From CAWFPR01 sp963817635 (GTDB lineage: Bacteria; Acidobacteriota; Vicinamibacteria; Vicinamibacterales; 2-12-FULL-66-21): a stretch of 64,000 nucleotides of DNA. Each line of letters begins with the position of its first letter. Positions within the stretch are counted from its first letter, which is position 1. Location: the NCBI GenBank assembly GCA_963817635.1, contig CAWFPR010000024.1, positions 310,001 to 374,000 on the forward strand. The letters are read 5' to 3'. The notes beneath the pieces are model-generated. The model was not told the origin of the DNA. It saw nothing but the letters and a program-made list of their open reading frames with translations, and searched no databases. Below are positions 56,426-64,000 of the stretch, in pieces. Position numbers and translations under genes: made by a program.

Positions 56426-58891
56426 TCAGTCGCGACGGATGACCGGAAACAGGAAGTCGTAGTCGGCGCCGGCCGGCTTCCGGTAGTACTTCTCGAGATA
56501 CAGGCGCACCGCCTCCTCGTAGCTCAGGTTCGGCTCCGGGGAACGGCGCCAGCGCACGTCCACCCTGCGGGCATCCGGCGGAAGCGTGATGGCGCCGCCG
56601 TCGATGGACGCCGTCTTTCCATCGATCGTCGCGGAGACCGCCGTGATGAACCACGGGATGTGGAACACGACCGCCGTCGGTCCGGCGCCGGTCTTCCAGC
56701 GATTGGCGAGTGACAGCGTGGCGCCATCCTGCCGGCTGTCGAGCGTGTAGGTGACGGAGCCGAAGAAGGTCGGCGCGGCCGTGACCGTGACCTGCCTGCC
56801 GGGCCTCACCCACAGCGGGGCCAGCGCCGACGTGATGTGCACTTCGGTCCCTTCCTCGCGCACCAGCAGATTGCGGATCTGTTCCATGTAGCGGGCGGCG
56901 AACCAGCCGTGCGGCGTGAAATTCGACCTGGGATCGCGCGTCGTCCAGGCCGGGATGCCGTATTCGAAGCCGCTGTTCGTGCTGCCGGTGTGCGCGAGGA
57001 TCGAATAGAGGTCCTCGATCACGCTCTGCTGCTCGCCCAGGATCGTGTTCCCCTCCGTGACGTAGAAGGTCTCGTAGTGATGCAGCGTGCCGTGCGGCTT
57101 CGTGTCGCGCTCCTGCTTCTGCTGCCTCGCCACCCAGGCGTTGCCGCCGTAGGTCATGATCCCTTCCTGGTAGTTGTAGCCGCGGACCATCTCCAGCGTC
57201 CGGCGGGCCAGGGGATCGCCCTTGGCGATCGCCTCGAACGGATAGAGACCGCCGCTGGCATTCGCCCAGTCGTTGCCGTCGGTCACGGTGTCCATGCCGG
57301 GCGGAATGTAGCCGTCAGACTTGGCGGCCAGGTCGCGCAACTGCTTCAGGAAGTTGGCCTGATAGTCATCGTGGATCTTCTGCCACCTGTCCGCGTCGGC
57401 CTGCCGCCCCATGTCCTTCGCCATGAACACGGCGTACTTCAACCCGAGCAGGGCCCAGAAGCTGTGCCCGGTGTAGTGGCCCGTGATCTCCTCGTTGTCG
57501 TAGGGCCCGGCGGCCGGCCAGAGCCCGCGCGGATCGCTGGCGCACCTGGCGAGGAACTCGTCGATGTGGGGGCCGAGCAACGGATAGATCTGCTCGAGCA
57601 GCGCGCGATCGCCGGTAGTGCGGATGTGGGCGCCCATGGCCCACAGGACCTGGCCCCAGTAGTCGTCCTGCACCGACAGGCGTGCGCCTGGTGGCTGCGG
57701 CGCGCCGGGCTTGAAGAAGCCGGTCAGCCTCCCGTCCTGGCGGACGAGAAACGCGTCGAGCGTCTGGCGCGCGATGTCGTGCAGGCCGAGCATGTCGTAC
57801 GTGCGGACGAAGTAGGACCCGTCTCTGATCCAGAAGTAGTTGTAGTGAATCCTGTTCACGCGCTGATAGACCCGACCGTCCTCGCTCACTTCCCGCGCGA
57901 TCAGATCGTTGACCAGGCTGGTCCTGAACGTGTTCATTACTTTCGGATCAGCCACCGAGAACCGGTCACCGGCGGCCACCTCGGCCTTCCAGAACGCGAT
58001 TACCTTGCCGCGGTAGACGTCGTAATCCGCGGCAGCAATCGCTGTGAGCGCGTCGGACCTGGAGAGCGCCGTCGGAACAGCTGGCAGCGCGAATCGGAAG
58101 ACCCGCGTTTCGCCGGCACCGAGCGTGAACTCGTACTGGACGGCCGCTTCCTTGAAGGCGCTGTTGAAGCCGGGCATACCGGGCTCCGCCCCGTCCCTGG
58201 GAGCCGTGAAGACCAGGTGGCCGCCCTGCACCATCCTGCCGTTTTCGAACGCGACGTCCCGCTTGCCCGCGTTGAATACGGGTTCGTCCAGGAACAACTG
58301 GCTGTGCCAGTCCGAACGCTGAGTCCTGAGCGCCTTCTTGAGGGCCTCCCGCTGGCCCGTGAACCAGTCGTAGGCCGGATCGACGTTGATCTCCGAGGCG
58401 ATGTCTCCGTAGTTGGCGCCTAGCGCCCCCGCCTGTGTCTGTCGCCCGGGATTGCGAACCGAGCAGGAGATGAACGTAATCAGATTGGCGCGCGGGTCCA
58501 TGCCGGCCGGCGCCGCGAAGGCCTCGAAGTCATAGCGGAGGCTGTCGCGATCGAATCCAAAGCGGATGACCGGCAGGTAGTCCTCCAGGAGCGTCTTCAC
58601 CCGCTGGTTCACCGGGCGCATCGACCGCGGCGCGCCGGCATAGAAGGACAGCTGGCCGTACGCAGTCACGAAGGCGCCGTCGTAGGTGACGATCGTCGCT
58701 TTCGGGGACTCCTTGAATCCCAACTGGTCCGTCGGGGCCTTGAAGTAGCCGAACGGCTGCGACAGCTCCTGCTGGATCAGCGCGCCAGCCTGGTCCTGCG
58801 CCGCCGGCGTGGACTGCGCGAACGGGCCGGTCAGAGCGAGCGCCACGGCGCCCAGGGCCAACGTCCGATACACCGTTGTCATGACGGCCAT
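56426..58891 (-). CDS. Secreted six-hairpin glycosidase-like protein
   Basis: An intact 821-aa protein with signal peptide 'TLALGAVALALTGPFAQ'. An N-terminal beta-sandwich (about residues 40-320) leads into an alpha/alpha barrel with 'NYFWIRDGSYFVRTYDMLGL', 'LSVQDDYWGQVLWAMGAHIR', 'YDNEEITGHYTGHSFWALLG' and 'MDTVTDGNDWANASGGLYPF'. A C-terminal beta domain follows. The 'RDGSY' and 'EE' segments recall amylo-1,6-glucosidase and GH15/GH63-type enzymes. It probably cuts an oligosaccharide outside the cytoplasm, releasing sugar for the symporter whose gene overlaps its start by 13 bases. The exact family and substrate are not certain. Confidence 0.75.
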   Translation of the reverse strand: MAVMTTVYRTLALGAVALALTGPFAQSTPAAQDQAGALIQQELSQPFGYFKAPTDQLGFKESPKATIVTYDGAFVTAYGQLSFYAGAPRSMRPVNQRVKTLLEDYLPVIRFGFDRDSLRYDFEAFAAPAGMDPRANLITFISCSVRNPGRQTQAGALGANYGDIASEINVDPAYDWFTGQREALKKALRTQRSDWHSQLFLDEPVFNAGKRDVAFENGRMVQGGHLVFTAPRDGAEPGMPGFNSAFKEAAVQYEFTLGAGETRVFRFALPAVPTALSRSDALTAIAAADYDVYRGKVIAFWKAEVAAGDRFSVADPKVMNTFRTSLVNDLIAREVSEDGRVYQRVNRIHYNYFWIRDGSYFVRTYDMLGLHDIARQTLDAFLVRQDGRLTGFFKPGAPQPPGARLSVQDDYWGQVLWAMGAHIRTTGDRALLEQIYPLLGPHIDEFLARCASDPRGLWPAAGPYDNEEITGHYTGHSFWALLGLKYAVFMAKDMGRQADADRWQKIHDDYQANFLKQLRDLAAKSDGYIPPGMDTVTDGNDWANASGGLYPFEAIAKGDPLARRTLEMVRGYNYQEGIMTYGGNAWVARQQKQERDTKPHGTLHHYETFYVTEGNTILGEQQSVIEDLYSILAHTGSTNSGFEYGIPAWTTRDPRSNFTPHGWFAARYMEQIRNLLVREEGTEVHITSALAPLWVRPGRQVTVTAAPTFFGSVTYTLDSRQDGATLSLANRWKTGAGPTAVVFHIPWFITAVSATIDGKTASIDGGAITLPPDARRVDVRWRRSPEPNLSYEEAVRLYLEKYYRKPAGADYDFLFPVIRRD

Positions 58892-60390
58892 TCTGTCACG
58901 GTGTAGTCCTTGCCGGCGTTCGAGAGCTCACTTGAAGCTGCGGGATCGGCCGGGCTCCGGCGCACCTTCCTCATGCCGACGGCTATTCCAATTACCAGCC
59001 ATCCCGCCGCGATCGCGGCCGTCGCCAGGAACGCCGGGTTGTTGTGATACGTCGTCACCTTGAAGATTGCGACACCTGCGTACGTCGCGATGGACGCCGC
59101 GACAGCCGCGACGACGTCAGCGCGGCGTGCCGAGGGGATGAACATGCCGCACGCGAGCGGGATGAACGACGTAGAGAACACCAGGTAGACGCCATACTGC
59201 GCGAAAATCGCCACGGTCCCGCCCGTCGGGTGCTCGATCTGCCACAGCGCGAGCACGGCCGTAACCAGACCCGCAACCGCCAGGCCGACACGCCCGGCGG
59301 CGAGCGACGCCTTGTCGGACGGAGAGCGAACGAGCCACGGGAAGATGTCGATCGACACGATCGACGACAACGCGAGCAGGATGCCTTCGAGTGTGGACAG
59401 GCCGGCGCACAGCAGGCCGATCGCGATGAGGACCTGCGCGGCGGGAGGGAAGTGCCCGCCGATCCAGGTCGGGATCGCGCGGTCGATGCGGACCGGCACG
59501 TCGAGTGAGAGCCGCGCGAAGAACCCCGTCAGCAGGACGGCGGTGAACACGACGCCGCACCCGATGGCGGTCAGGAGAAAGCGCCGGACGTCCCGGTCGT
59601 CACGGAGGTAGAGCGCCTTGCTGATGACGTGCGGCTGGCACACGATGGCGATGCCCACCACGAAGTTGCAGACGAACACCTCGAAGATCGTGCGGAAGTA
59701 GGGCGAGCCCGGGTTGACGTAGCCGGCGAGGTTGGGATCGATGGCGCGAAGCTGCTCGAGCACCCCGCCGCCTGACGCGAGCAGCGGCAGTCCCGCGGCA
59801 ATCATCACGACGGCAACCACCAGCATCACCGTCGCCTGTGCGGCGTTCGTCCAGGCGTGGCCCGTCGCGCCTCCCAGCATCACGCCGCCAACCACGATCA
59901 CGAGGAGTCCGACGACGGCACCTGCGATCGGGATCCCGAGCAGCGGCGCCAGGACCAGGGCAAGCGCCACGACGATCAGCGTCGCGAACGTCACGAGCGC
60001 GAGCGAGAGCACGGCGAAGAGGAGCCCGAGCGCCGGCGCGTCGAACCGCCGCGCGATCCACTGCGGCACGGTGAGTGCCTGCACGCGCGCCCCCTGTCGC
60101 CGGAACCGCAGCGACATCACGCTCAATCCGAGCATGATTCCGGTTCCGGCCGCGACGCCGTAGCCGAGGAGCGCCGGCAGCCCGAAGGCGTAGACGAGAC
60201 CCGGGTTGACCACGAAGGTCGCCACGCTCGTGAGCTGTGCCGCGAGCGACAGGCCGATGACGGTGGCCGGGATGTCGCGGGTGCCGACCGCGTAAGACGC
60301 GACCGAGCGCGTGCGCCGCGCCGCGCGGGCCGCCAGCGTGCCGGTGAGGGCGAAGTAGGCGAGGACGGCCGCCCAGCCGAGGATTTGCAT
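58879..60390 (-). CDS. Sodium:solute symporter (SSS family)
   Basis: A 503-aa membrane protein with about 13 helices of the SSS/LeuT fold. 'MQILGWAAVLAYFALTGTLA' is the first helix, 'GLSLAAQLTSVATFVVNPGL' has the Ser/Thr typical of sodium sites, and 'GLLCAGLSTLEGILLALSSI' is the signature helix 8. It moves a small solute inward with sodium. The gene is read first in a two-gene operon with the secreted glycosidase, suggesting that it imports the released sugar. A palindromic operator lies 20-45 bases before the ATG. Intact; no frameshift. Confidence 0.88.
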   Translation of the reverse strand: MQILGWAAVLAYFALTGTLAARAARRTRSVASYAVGTRDIPATVIGLSLAAQLTSVATFVVNPGLVYAFGLPALLGYGVAAGTGIMLGLSVMSLRFRRQGARVQALTVPQWIARRFDAPALGLLFAVLSLALVTFATLIVVALALVLAPLLGIPIAGAVVGLLVIVVGGVMLGGATGHAWTNAAQATVMLVVAVVMIAAGLPLLASGGGVLEQLRAIDPNLAGYVNPGSPYFRTIFEVFVCNFVVGIAIVCQPHVISKALYLRDDRDVRRFLLTAIGCGVVFTAVLLTGFFARLSLDVPVRIDRAIPTWIGGHFPPAAQVLIAIGLLCAGLSTLEGILLALSSIVSIDIFPWLVRSPSDKASLAAGRVGLAVAGLVTAVLALWQIEHPTGGTVAIFAQYGVYLVFSTSFIPLACGMFIPSARRADVVAAVAASIATYAGVAIFKVTTYHNNPAFLATAAIAAGWLVIGIAVGMRKVRRSPADPAASSELSNAGKDYTVTEWPS

Positions 60391-60404
60391 GGAGCGAATT
60401 ATCT

Positions 60405-60436
60405 CCCAAAACAGAACAACCGTTCTGTATTGTTCG
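60405..60436 (-). promoter_or_regulatory. Palindromic operator before the symporter gene (TetR-like)
   Basis: On the minus strand: ACAGAAC-GGTT-GTTCTGT (60411-60428) and an overlapping GAACAA/TTGTTC pair (60414-60419 with 60430-60435). A GATAAT box sits between it and the ATG and could be the -10. The shape suits a TetR repressor; no such gene is nearby. Confidence 0.6.
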
Positions 60437-60485
60437 CGGCGGCCTCAGGCGAGAGCCGGTTTTCCGTCGTGCCAGGGGCAGACGA

Positions 60486-61241
60486 CTACCGCAGGGCGAA
60501 CACCCGCGCCGGCCCGCCGGATCCGCCCTTGATGTCGATTGGCGCGACGATCACCGTGAACCCCGTCGGCGGCAGCGACGTCAGGTGCGCGGCGTTCTCG
60601 ATGTGGTAGACGTTCAGCGCCATGCTGACCTGGTGCGCCTCGAACGTCGTGGATGGGCCGTAGTCGATGCTGCCCGTGTCGATGCCGATCGCCGCCACGT
60701 GCCGATCGCGCGCGAGATACGCGTCGGCTTCGGCCGAGAGGCCCGGAAAGTGCTTCACCCCGCCGCGCTCGTTCATGTAGCGCGCACGGTCCGGCCAGAA
60801 GCGATCCCATCCGGTCGCAATCAGCGCGATCGATCCTTCCGGCACCGGCCCGGACTTCGCCTCGAATGCCTTGATGTCCGCGACGCTCACGCGATAGTCC
60901 ACGTCTTTCGCGACCTGCGCGGTGACGTCGATGCACACGCCGGGTCGCATCAGCCGATCCACCGGAATCTGATCCAGCGTCCAGCCACCCTTCGAGAAGT
61001 GCGCCGGCGCATCGACATGGGTGCCGAAGTGCTCCTCGACGGTGATGCGTCCGGCGGCATAGCCGTCCTTGTCGAACGACGCGACGGCTTCGCGCGTGAA
61101 GGCGGGCGAACCGTCCCAGCTGGGGTCCGTCGCCGCAATCGGATGACCGAGGTCCACGAGGCGTCCCCGCGGCGCCTGCGCGGCCAGCGCGACGGCCACG
61201 AGGGCGACGCTGGAGAGAGCGATCAGGATGCGCTTCGTCAT
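60486..61241 (-). CDS. Secreted cyclase-family (kynurenine formamidase-like) hydrolase
   Basis: A 251-aa protein: signal peptide 'ILIALSSVALVAVALAAQ', then 'VDLGHPIAATDPSWDGSPAF'. The metal-binding motif of the family is 'EEHFGTHVDAPAHF' (HxGTHxDxPxHF), and 'LIATGWDRFWPD' and 'GIDTGSIDYGPS' complete the fold. Enzymes of this group hydrolyse N-formylkynurenine or related amides and cyclic substrates. The export signal argues against tryptophan breakdown in the cytoplasm. ATG 61241. The 145-base gap to the divergent kinase gene must hold promoters for both; I could not define them. Confidence 0.83.
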   Translation of the reverse strand: MTKRILIALSSVALVAVALAAQAPRGRLVDLGHPIAATDPSWDGSPAFTREAVASFDKDGYAAGRITVEEHFGTHVDAPAHFSKGGWTLDQIPVDRLMRPGVCIDVTAQVAKDVDYRVSVADIKAFEAKSGPVPEGSIALIATGWDRFWPDRARYMNERGGVKHFPGLSAEADAYLARDRHVAAIGIDTGSIDYGPSTTFEAHQVSMALNVYHIENAAHLTSLPPTGFTVIVAPIDIKGGSGGPARVFALR

Positions 61242-61385
61242 GCGCGGATGATACCGCGATTGCGTGAGGCCGCCGTGCCGCCTCGAGCGGCCGGAACGTG
61301 CCGGGCGCCACGCCTGTGGCGCGACGACCCCGACGCGATACAATCGGCATCCGCCACCTCTCCGATATTCTGAACAGTCGAATCC

Positions 61386-62546
61386 ATGCTCCGACCCGAC
61401 CAGACGACGCGCACGGCTCGCTCCGTCCGGGCGCCGGCTGCACCGCACCACCTGCTCCGGCCCGGGCAGATCGTCGCGAGCGCGGAGACCCGGCTTCGCT
61501 ATCGCGTCGAGCGCCTGCTCGGCGAAGGAGGCTTTGGCCAGGCCTACCTGGCACGGCGCCAGGGGGCCTCGACCGTCGTTCCCGACACCGTCTGCGTGAA
61601 GGTCAGCCCCTACATCGATGCGTGGGTCCGCGAGGCGTATTTCGGGCAGTTGCTCGACGGCCATCCGCGCGCCATCCGGCTGTTCGACCGCTTTCCGTCG
61701 ACGAGCGCGGACGGCCAGGTCCTCTACTACCTCGTCCTCGAGTATGCGGCACACGGCGATCTCGGCCGGTACCTCGAGCGCGGGAACACGTGGAAAGAAG
61801 CGGTCGCGCGCCGCGAAATCGCCGGGGTGCTCGACGTGCTCGGCAGGCTGCACCGCGGACAGCTGCTCCATCGTGACCTCACGCCCATGAATGTCTTCGT
61901 CTGCGACGGCCCCTGCCTGAAGCTCGGAGACTTCGGCATCGTCCGCCAGCAGAGCGACATGCGAGGCATCACGGCGCGCACGATGAACGCGATGACGGCG
62001 CCGAGCGACATCGTTGCCGGTACGGTGCCGAAGTGGCAGGCGCGCGACGACGTGTACCAGGTGGGACAGCTGCTGGCGATGCTGGTGAAGGGAGACGCCC
62101 GGGCGCGCATCCGGACCAGCGACGTGCGGCAGCTGCCGTGTACCGATCACCTGAAGGAAATCGTGTATCGCTGCATCGGCGAGCGGCGGAAGCGCTACGA
62201 CAGTGCCGACGAGATGATCGCGGCGCTGCGCACGCGGCCGGCGCCGCTCACGGCCGGCGTCGTGCGTTCGCTGAAGGGCGTGCACATGGCGTTCACCGGG
62301 ATCCTGAGCCGGCCGCGCCGCGAAGCCATCGCCGCGGCGAGGCGCGCGGGCGCGGTCGTGCACACCGGCCCATCCTCGCAGACGACGGTCGTCGTGCGCG
62401 GCCGCCCCAACGCGCAGCAGGCGGCTGGCGAGGACGGCGGACTGAAGCTGATGGAAATCAAGCGGCTGCGCGCCAAGGGGCACCGGATCACGCTGCTCGA
62501 CGAGCAGCGGTTCTGGCGCCTCGCCGCGCGCCCCGCCCGCGGGTGA
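61386..62546 (+). CDS. Ser/Thr protein kinase with C-terminal BRCT-like domain
   Basis: A 386-aa protein. The kinase domain has the glycine loop GEGGFG (46-51), Lys72, the catalytic 'LHRDLTPMNVF' (HRD 162-164, Asn169), 'LGDFG' (180-184) and 'DDVYQVGQLL' (221-230). Residues 297-380 look like a BRCT domain ('KGVHMAFTGILSRPRREAIA' and 'VVVRGRPNAQ', ending 'ITLLDEQRFWRL'), as in DNA ligase LigA. There is no membrane helix, so the protein is cytoplasmic. A BRCT domain binds DNA ends or phosphopeptides, suggesting a link to DNA repair or replication. The methyltransferase gene starts inside its stop (GTGA). Confidence 0.82.
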   Translation: MLRPDQTTRTARSVRAPAAPHHLLRPGQIVASAETRLRYRVERLLGEGGFGQAYLARRQGASTVVPDTVCVKVSPYIDAWVREAYFGQLLDGHPRAIRLFDRFPSTSADGQVLYYLVLEYAAHGDLGRYLERGNTWKEAVARREIAGVLDVLGRLHRGQLLHRDLTPMNVFVCDGPCLKLGDFGIVRQQSDMRGITARTMNAMTAPSDIVAGTVPKWQARDDVYQVGQLLAMLVKGDARARIRTSDVRQLPCTDHLKEIVYRCIGERRKRYDSADEMIAALRTRPAPLTAGVVRSLKGVHMAFTGILSRPRREAIAAARRAGAVVHTGPSSQTTVVVRGRPNAQQAAGEDGGLKLMEIKRLRAKGHRITLLDEQRFWRLAARPARG

Positions 62547-63760
62547 CTCGGATGCGGTGCGACGAACTGCGGCTGACGGGATCCGGCGGCGCGAACCGCG
62601 TGATGGAGGCGGAACTCAAGCGGCTCGTCATGCGCTCGCCCTTCGAGGTGCGGGTACCGGCGCCGGCGCGCGAGGGCGATGCCGCGCTGCTGTATCCGTT
62701 CGACCCGCGGATCGCCTGGGTGGCCGCCTGCCACCATCGGACGTCATCGAGGATTTCCTGGGACCTCTGCTCGAGCACGGCGGTCCGCCTGGAGCCGTTG
62801 TTCGAGGAACTCCTCCCGGCCCTGCGTTCCGACGATCGGCTGCCGGCCGCGGCCCGATTGCGCTTCTCGGTCGATCTCGGGCCGTCGCAGGACTTCGAGG
62901 CCTCGCCGCTGCAACTGCGCGGCGTGGTGAAGAACGCGATCGTCGAGGCTCTGGCGTCGCGCGGTACATCGGCCGACGTCGATGCCGACGCCCCCGACGT
63001 CGTGTTCGTGGTCCGGCGCGCCGGCACTCCCGACAGCCGCCGCACCGTCGTGGGGATCGACATCGGCGCAGGCGCGAGGCATCGCCGCGGGGCGCGGGTG
63101 GCTGCCGGTCCGGCGCCGATGCGCGAAACGATGGCGGCGCAGCTCGTCATGCTCTCGCGCTGGGACGCGCGGTCCGAATTGCTCGTCGATCCGATGGCCG
63201 GCGGCGGCACGATCCCGATTGAAGCCGCCGGCCTTGCCGTCGGCGCGGCCGTCCGCCAGCCGCCGCACCTGCCGTTCCGGCACCTGCGCGCGTTCGACGG
63301 CCTGCCGGACGAGGCGCCCGATCTGTTTCCCGGCACGGTCCCGAGGATCCTCGCGCTCGACATCGACGAGGCCAGGATTCCCGCCATGGTCGGGAACCTG
63401 AGGGCCGCTGGTTTGACGGGACCGGCCCGAGAGCATTCGATCGTCATCGGACAGAAGGATGTCCGGACCTTGACGCCCGAATACGTCGCCGGCCTGCTGC
63501 CCCGTGCCCGCGACCTCGGGGCCGGCGTGTTCTGCTTCAACCCCCCGTATGGCGTGCGCATCGGCGGGGAAGAGGGGGAGGGGGCGCTCCTGGATCTCTA
63601 CGCCGGCATGGGGCGTGCCTTGGCGCGGTTCCGGGGCTGGCGTGCGGCGTGTTTCGTGGCGAACGCCCGCTTCGTCTACGCGTTCGGACATCAGCCACGG
63701 ATGACCAAGCCGGCGAGCAACGCCGACCTGCCGGGCGCCTTCCTGACGTTCGACCTGTAG
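62543..63760 (+). CDS. RlmL-like THUMP methyltransferase
   Basis: About 405 aa. The N-terminal ferredoxin-like/THUMP region 'LRFSVDLGPSQDFEASPLQL' leads into the methyltransferase. 'LVDPMAGGGTIPIEAAGLAV' is the GSGT-like motif, 'ILALDIDEARIPAMVGNLRA' follows, and the catalytic 'FNPPYGVRIG' (NPPY) marks an N-methyltransferase acting on an amino group. Relatives methylate guanine-2445 in 23S rRNA or tRNA guanines. The GTG at 62543 overlaps the kinase stop; the ATG at 62552 is an alternative. A segment 'GARHRRGARVAAGPAPM' matches the RRGWR-like region with one unusual change that may be a local error. Confidence 0.78.
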   Translation: MTRMRCDELRLTGSGGANRVMEAELKRLVMRSPFEVRVPAPAREGDAALLYPFDPRIAWVAACHHRTSSRISWDLCSSTAVRLEPLFEELLPALRSDDRLPAAARLRFSVDLGPSQDFEASPLQLRGVVKNAIVEALASRGTSADVDADAPDVVFVVRRAGTPDSRRTVVGIDIGAGARHRRGARVAAGPAPMRETMAAQLVMLSRWDARSELLVDPMAGGGTIPIEAAGLAVGAAVRQPPHLPFRHLRAFDGLPDEAPDLFPGTVPRILALDIDEARIPAMVGNLRAAGLTGPAREHSIVIGQKDVRTLTPEYVAGLLPRARDLGAGVFCFNPPYGVRIGGEEGEGALLDLYAGMGRALARFRGWRAACFVANARFVYAFGHQPRMTKPASNADLPGAFLTFDL

Positions 63761-63876
63761 CGTCCGGAAGGCAGGACCTCGAATGCGGTCGAGAAGGCCT
63801 GACGCGCGCGCCGCCATGTCGGTCCCGCCATTGGTCCCGCGAAGGTGTAAACTCGTCGCGTCCCCAGGAGGATGAG

Positions 63877-64000
63877 ATGTCCATCACATCAGACGTCAAT
63901 ACCGCTGCCATCCAGGCGCGCGTCACGAAGATCCTGACCGATCCGAAGGCCGAGTGGCCTGTCATCGACTCGGAATCGACGACTGTCGAAAAACTCTACA
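63877..64000 (+). CDS. YIP1-family membrane protein, 5' part
   Basis: The window ends inside this gene. ATG 63877 has a perfect AGGAGG ribosome site (63866-63871, 5-base spacing). The protein begins 'MSITSDVNTAAIQARVTKIL' and continues 'TDPKAEWPVIDSESTTVEKL', which is the conserved opening of bacterial YIP1/DUF1282 proteins before their first membrane helix. The function of the family in bacteria is poorly known. The 116-base gap before it has no other gene. Confidence 0.7.
   Translation, partial: MSITSDVNTAAIQARVTKILTDPKAEWPVIDSESTTVEKLY

Overview
This is a GC-rich (roughly two-thirds G+C) chromosomal window from a diderm bacterium, most likely an acidobacterium of the Vicinamibacteria type. 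The inference rests on TamB/BamA-type outer-membrane genes, an ADOP-type permease next to a PadR regulator, bacillithiol genes, a B12-dependent ribonucleotide reductase, and many secreted beta-propeller and peptidase proteins. No species can be named from sequence alone. Many genes, about half, carry one or more single-base indels that break the frame while the protein continues in another frame. I annotate these as single genes; long-read consensus error is the simplest explanation, because essential genes (nrdJ, bamA, pssA) are affected too.

Layout: (1) 1-4.4 kb: the end of a secreted propeller-like protein, then a tightly coupled five-gene cassette: HPr-kinase-like ATPase, PqqD-like protein, radical SAM/SPASM enzyme, a 65-residue putative precursor peptide, and a SipW-like signal peptidase. 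This looks like a ribosomal-peptide (RiPP) maturation system and is the most novel locus here. (2) 4.4-14.3 kb: biotin carboxylase and carrier protein, then a tamB-bamA-surA-like outer-membrane assembly operon. (3) 14.3-28.6 kb, minus strand: a ten-gene glycan operon with four related polytopic membrane proteins, a GT39-like transferase, four GT4 glycosyltransferases and a methyltransferase, nearly all joined by 4-base ATGA/GTGA overlaps. A CPBP protease gene lies upstream of it. (4) 29.7-33.8 kb: NtrC-type regulator, NtrB-like kinase and a proline-rich lipoprotein. (5) 33.8-37.2 kb: nrdJ with tandem NrdR-like boxes, a sigma70-like promoter, a structured leader and a strong terminator.

(6) 37.2-39.7 kb: a BglII-like endonuclease and MT-A70 methyltransferase (restriction-modification), then a J-domain-like protein. 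(7) 40-43.5 kb, minus strand: ADOP permease, PadR regulator and a frameshifted nucleotidyltransferase-like gene. (8) 43.8-53.2 kb: secreted M14 peptidase, SEC-C/pRiA4b-ORF3 protein, a large secreted repeat protein, phosphatidylserine synthase and a PQQ-like beta-propeller. (9) 53.4-56.4 kb: bacillithiol genes bshB1-bshA, an SRPBCC protein and an exported methyltransferase-like protein. (10) 56.4-61.2 kb, minus strand: secreted glycosidase, sodium:solute symporter and a secreted cyclase-family hydrolase. (11) 61.4-64 kb: a Ser/Thr kinase with a C-terminal BRCT-like domain, an RlmL-like methyltransferase and the start of a YIP1-family protein.

Intergenic regions hold several palindromic repeat families (GGGGTCAGACCCC units, GGTCGAAGCT units, GGCGACC/GGTCGCC hairpins). 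I saw no tRNA, rRNA, CRISPR array, transposase or phage gene.
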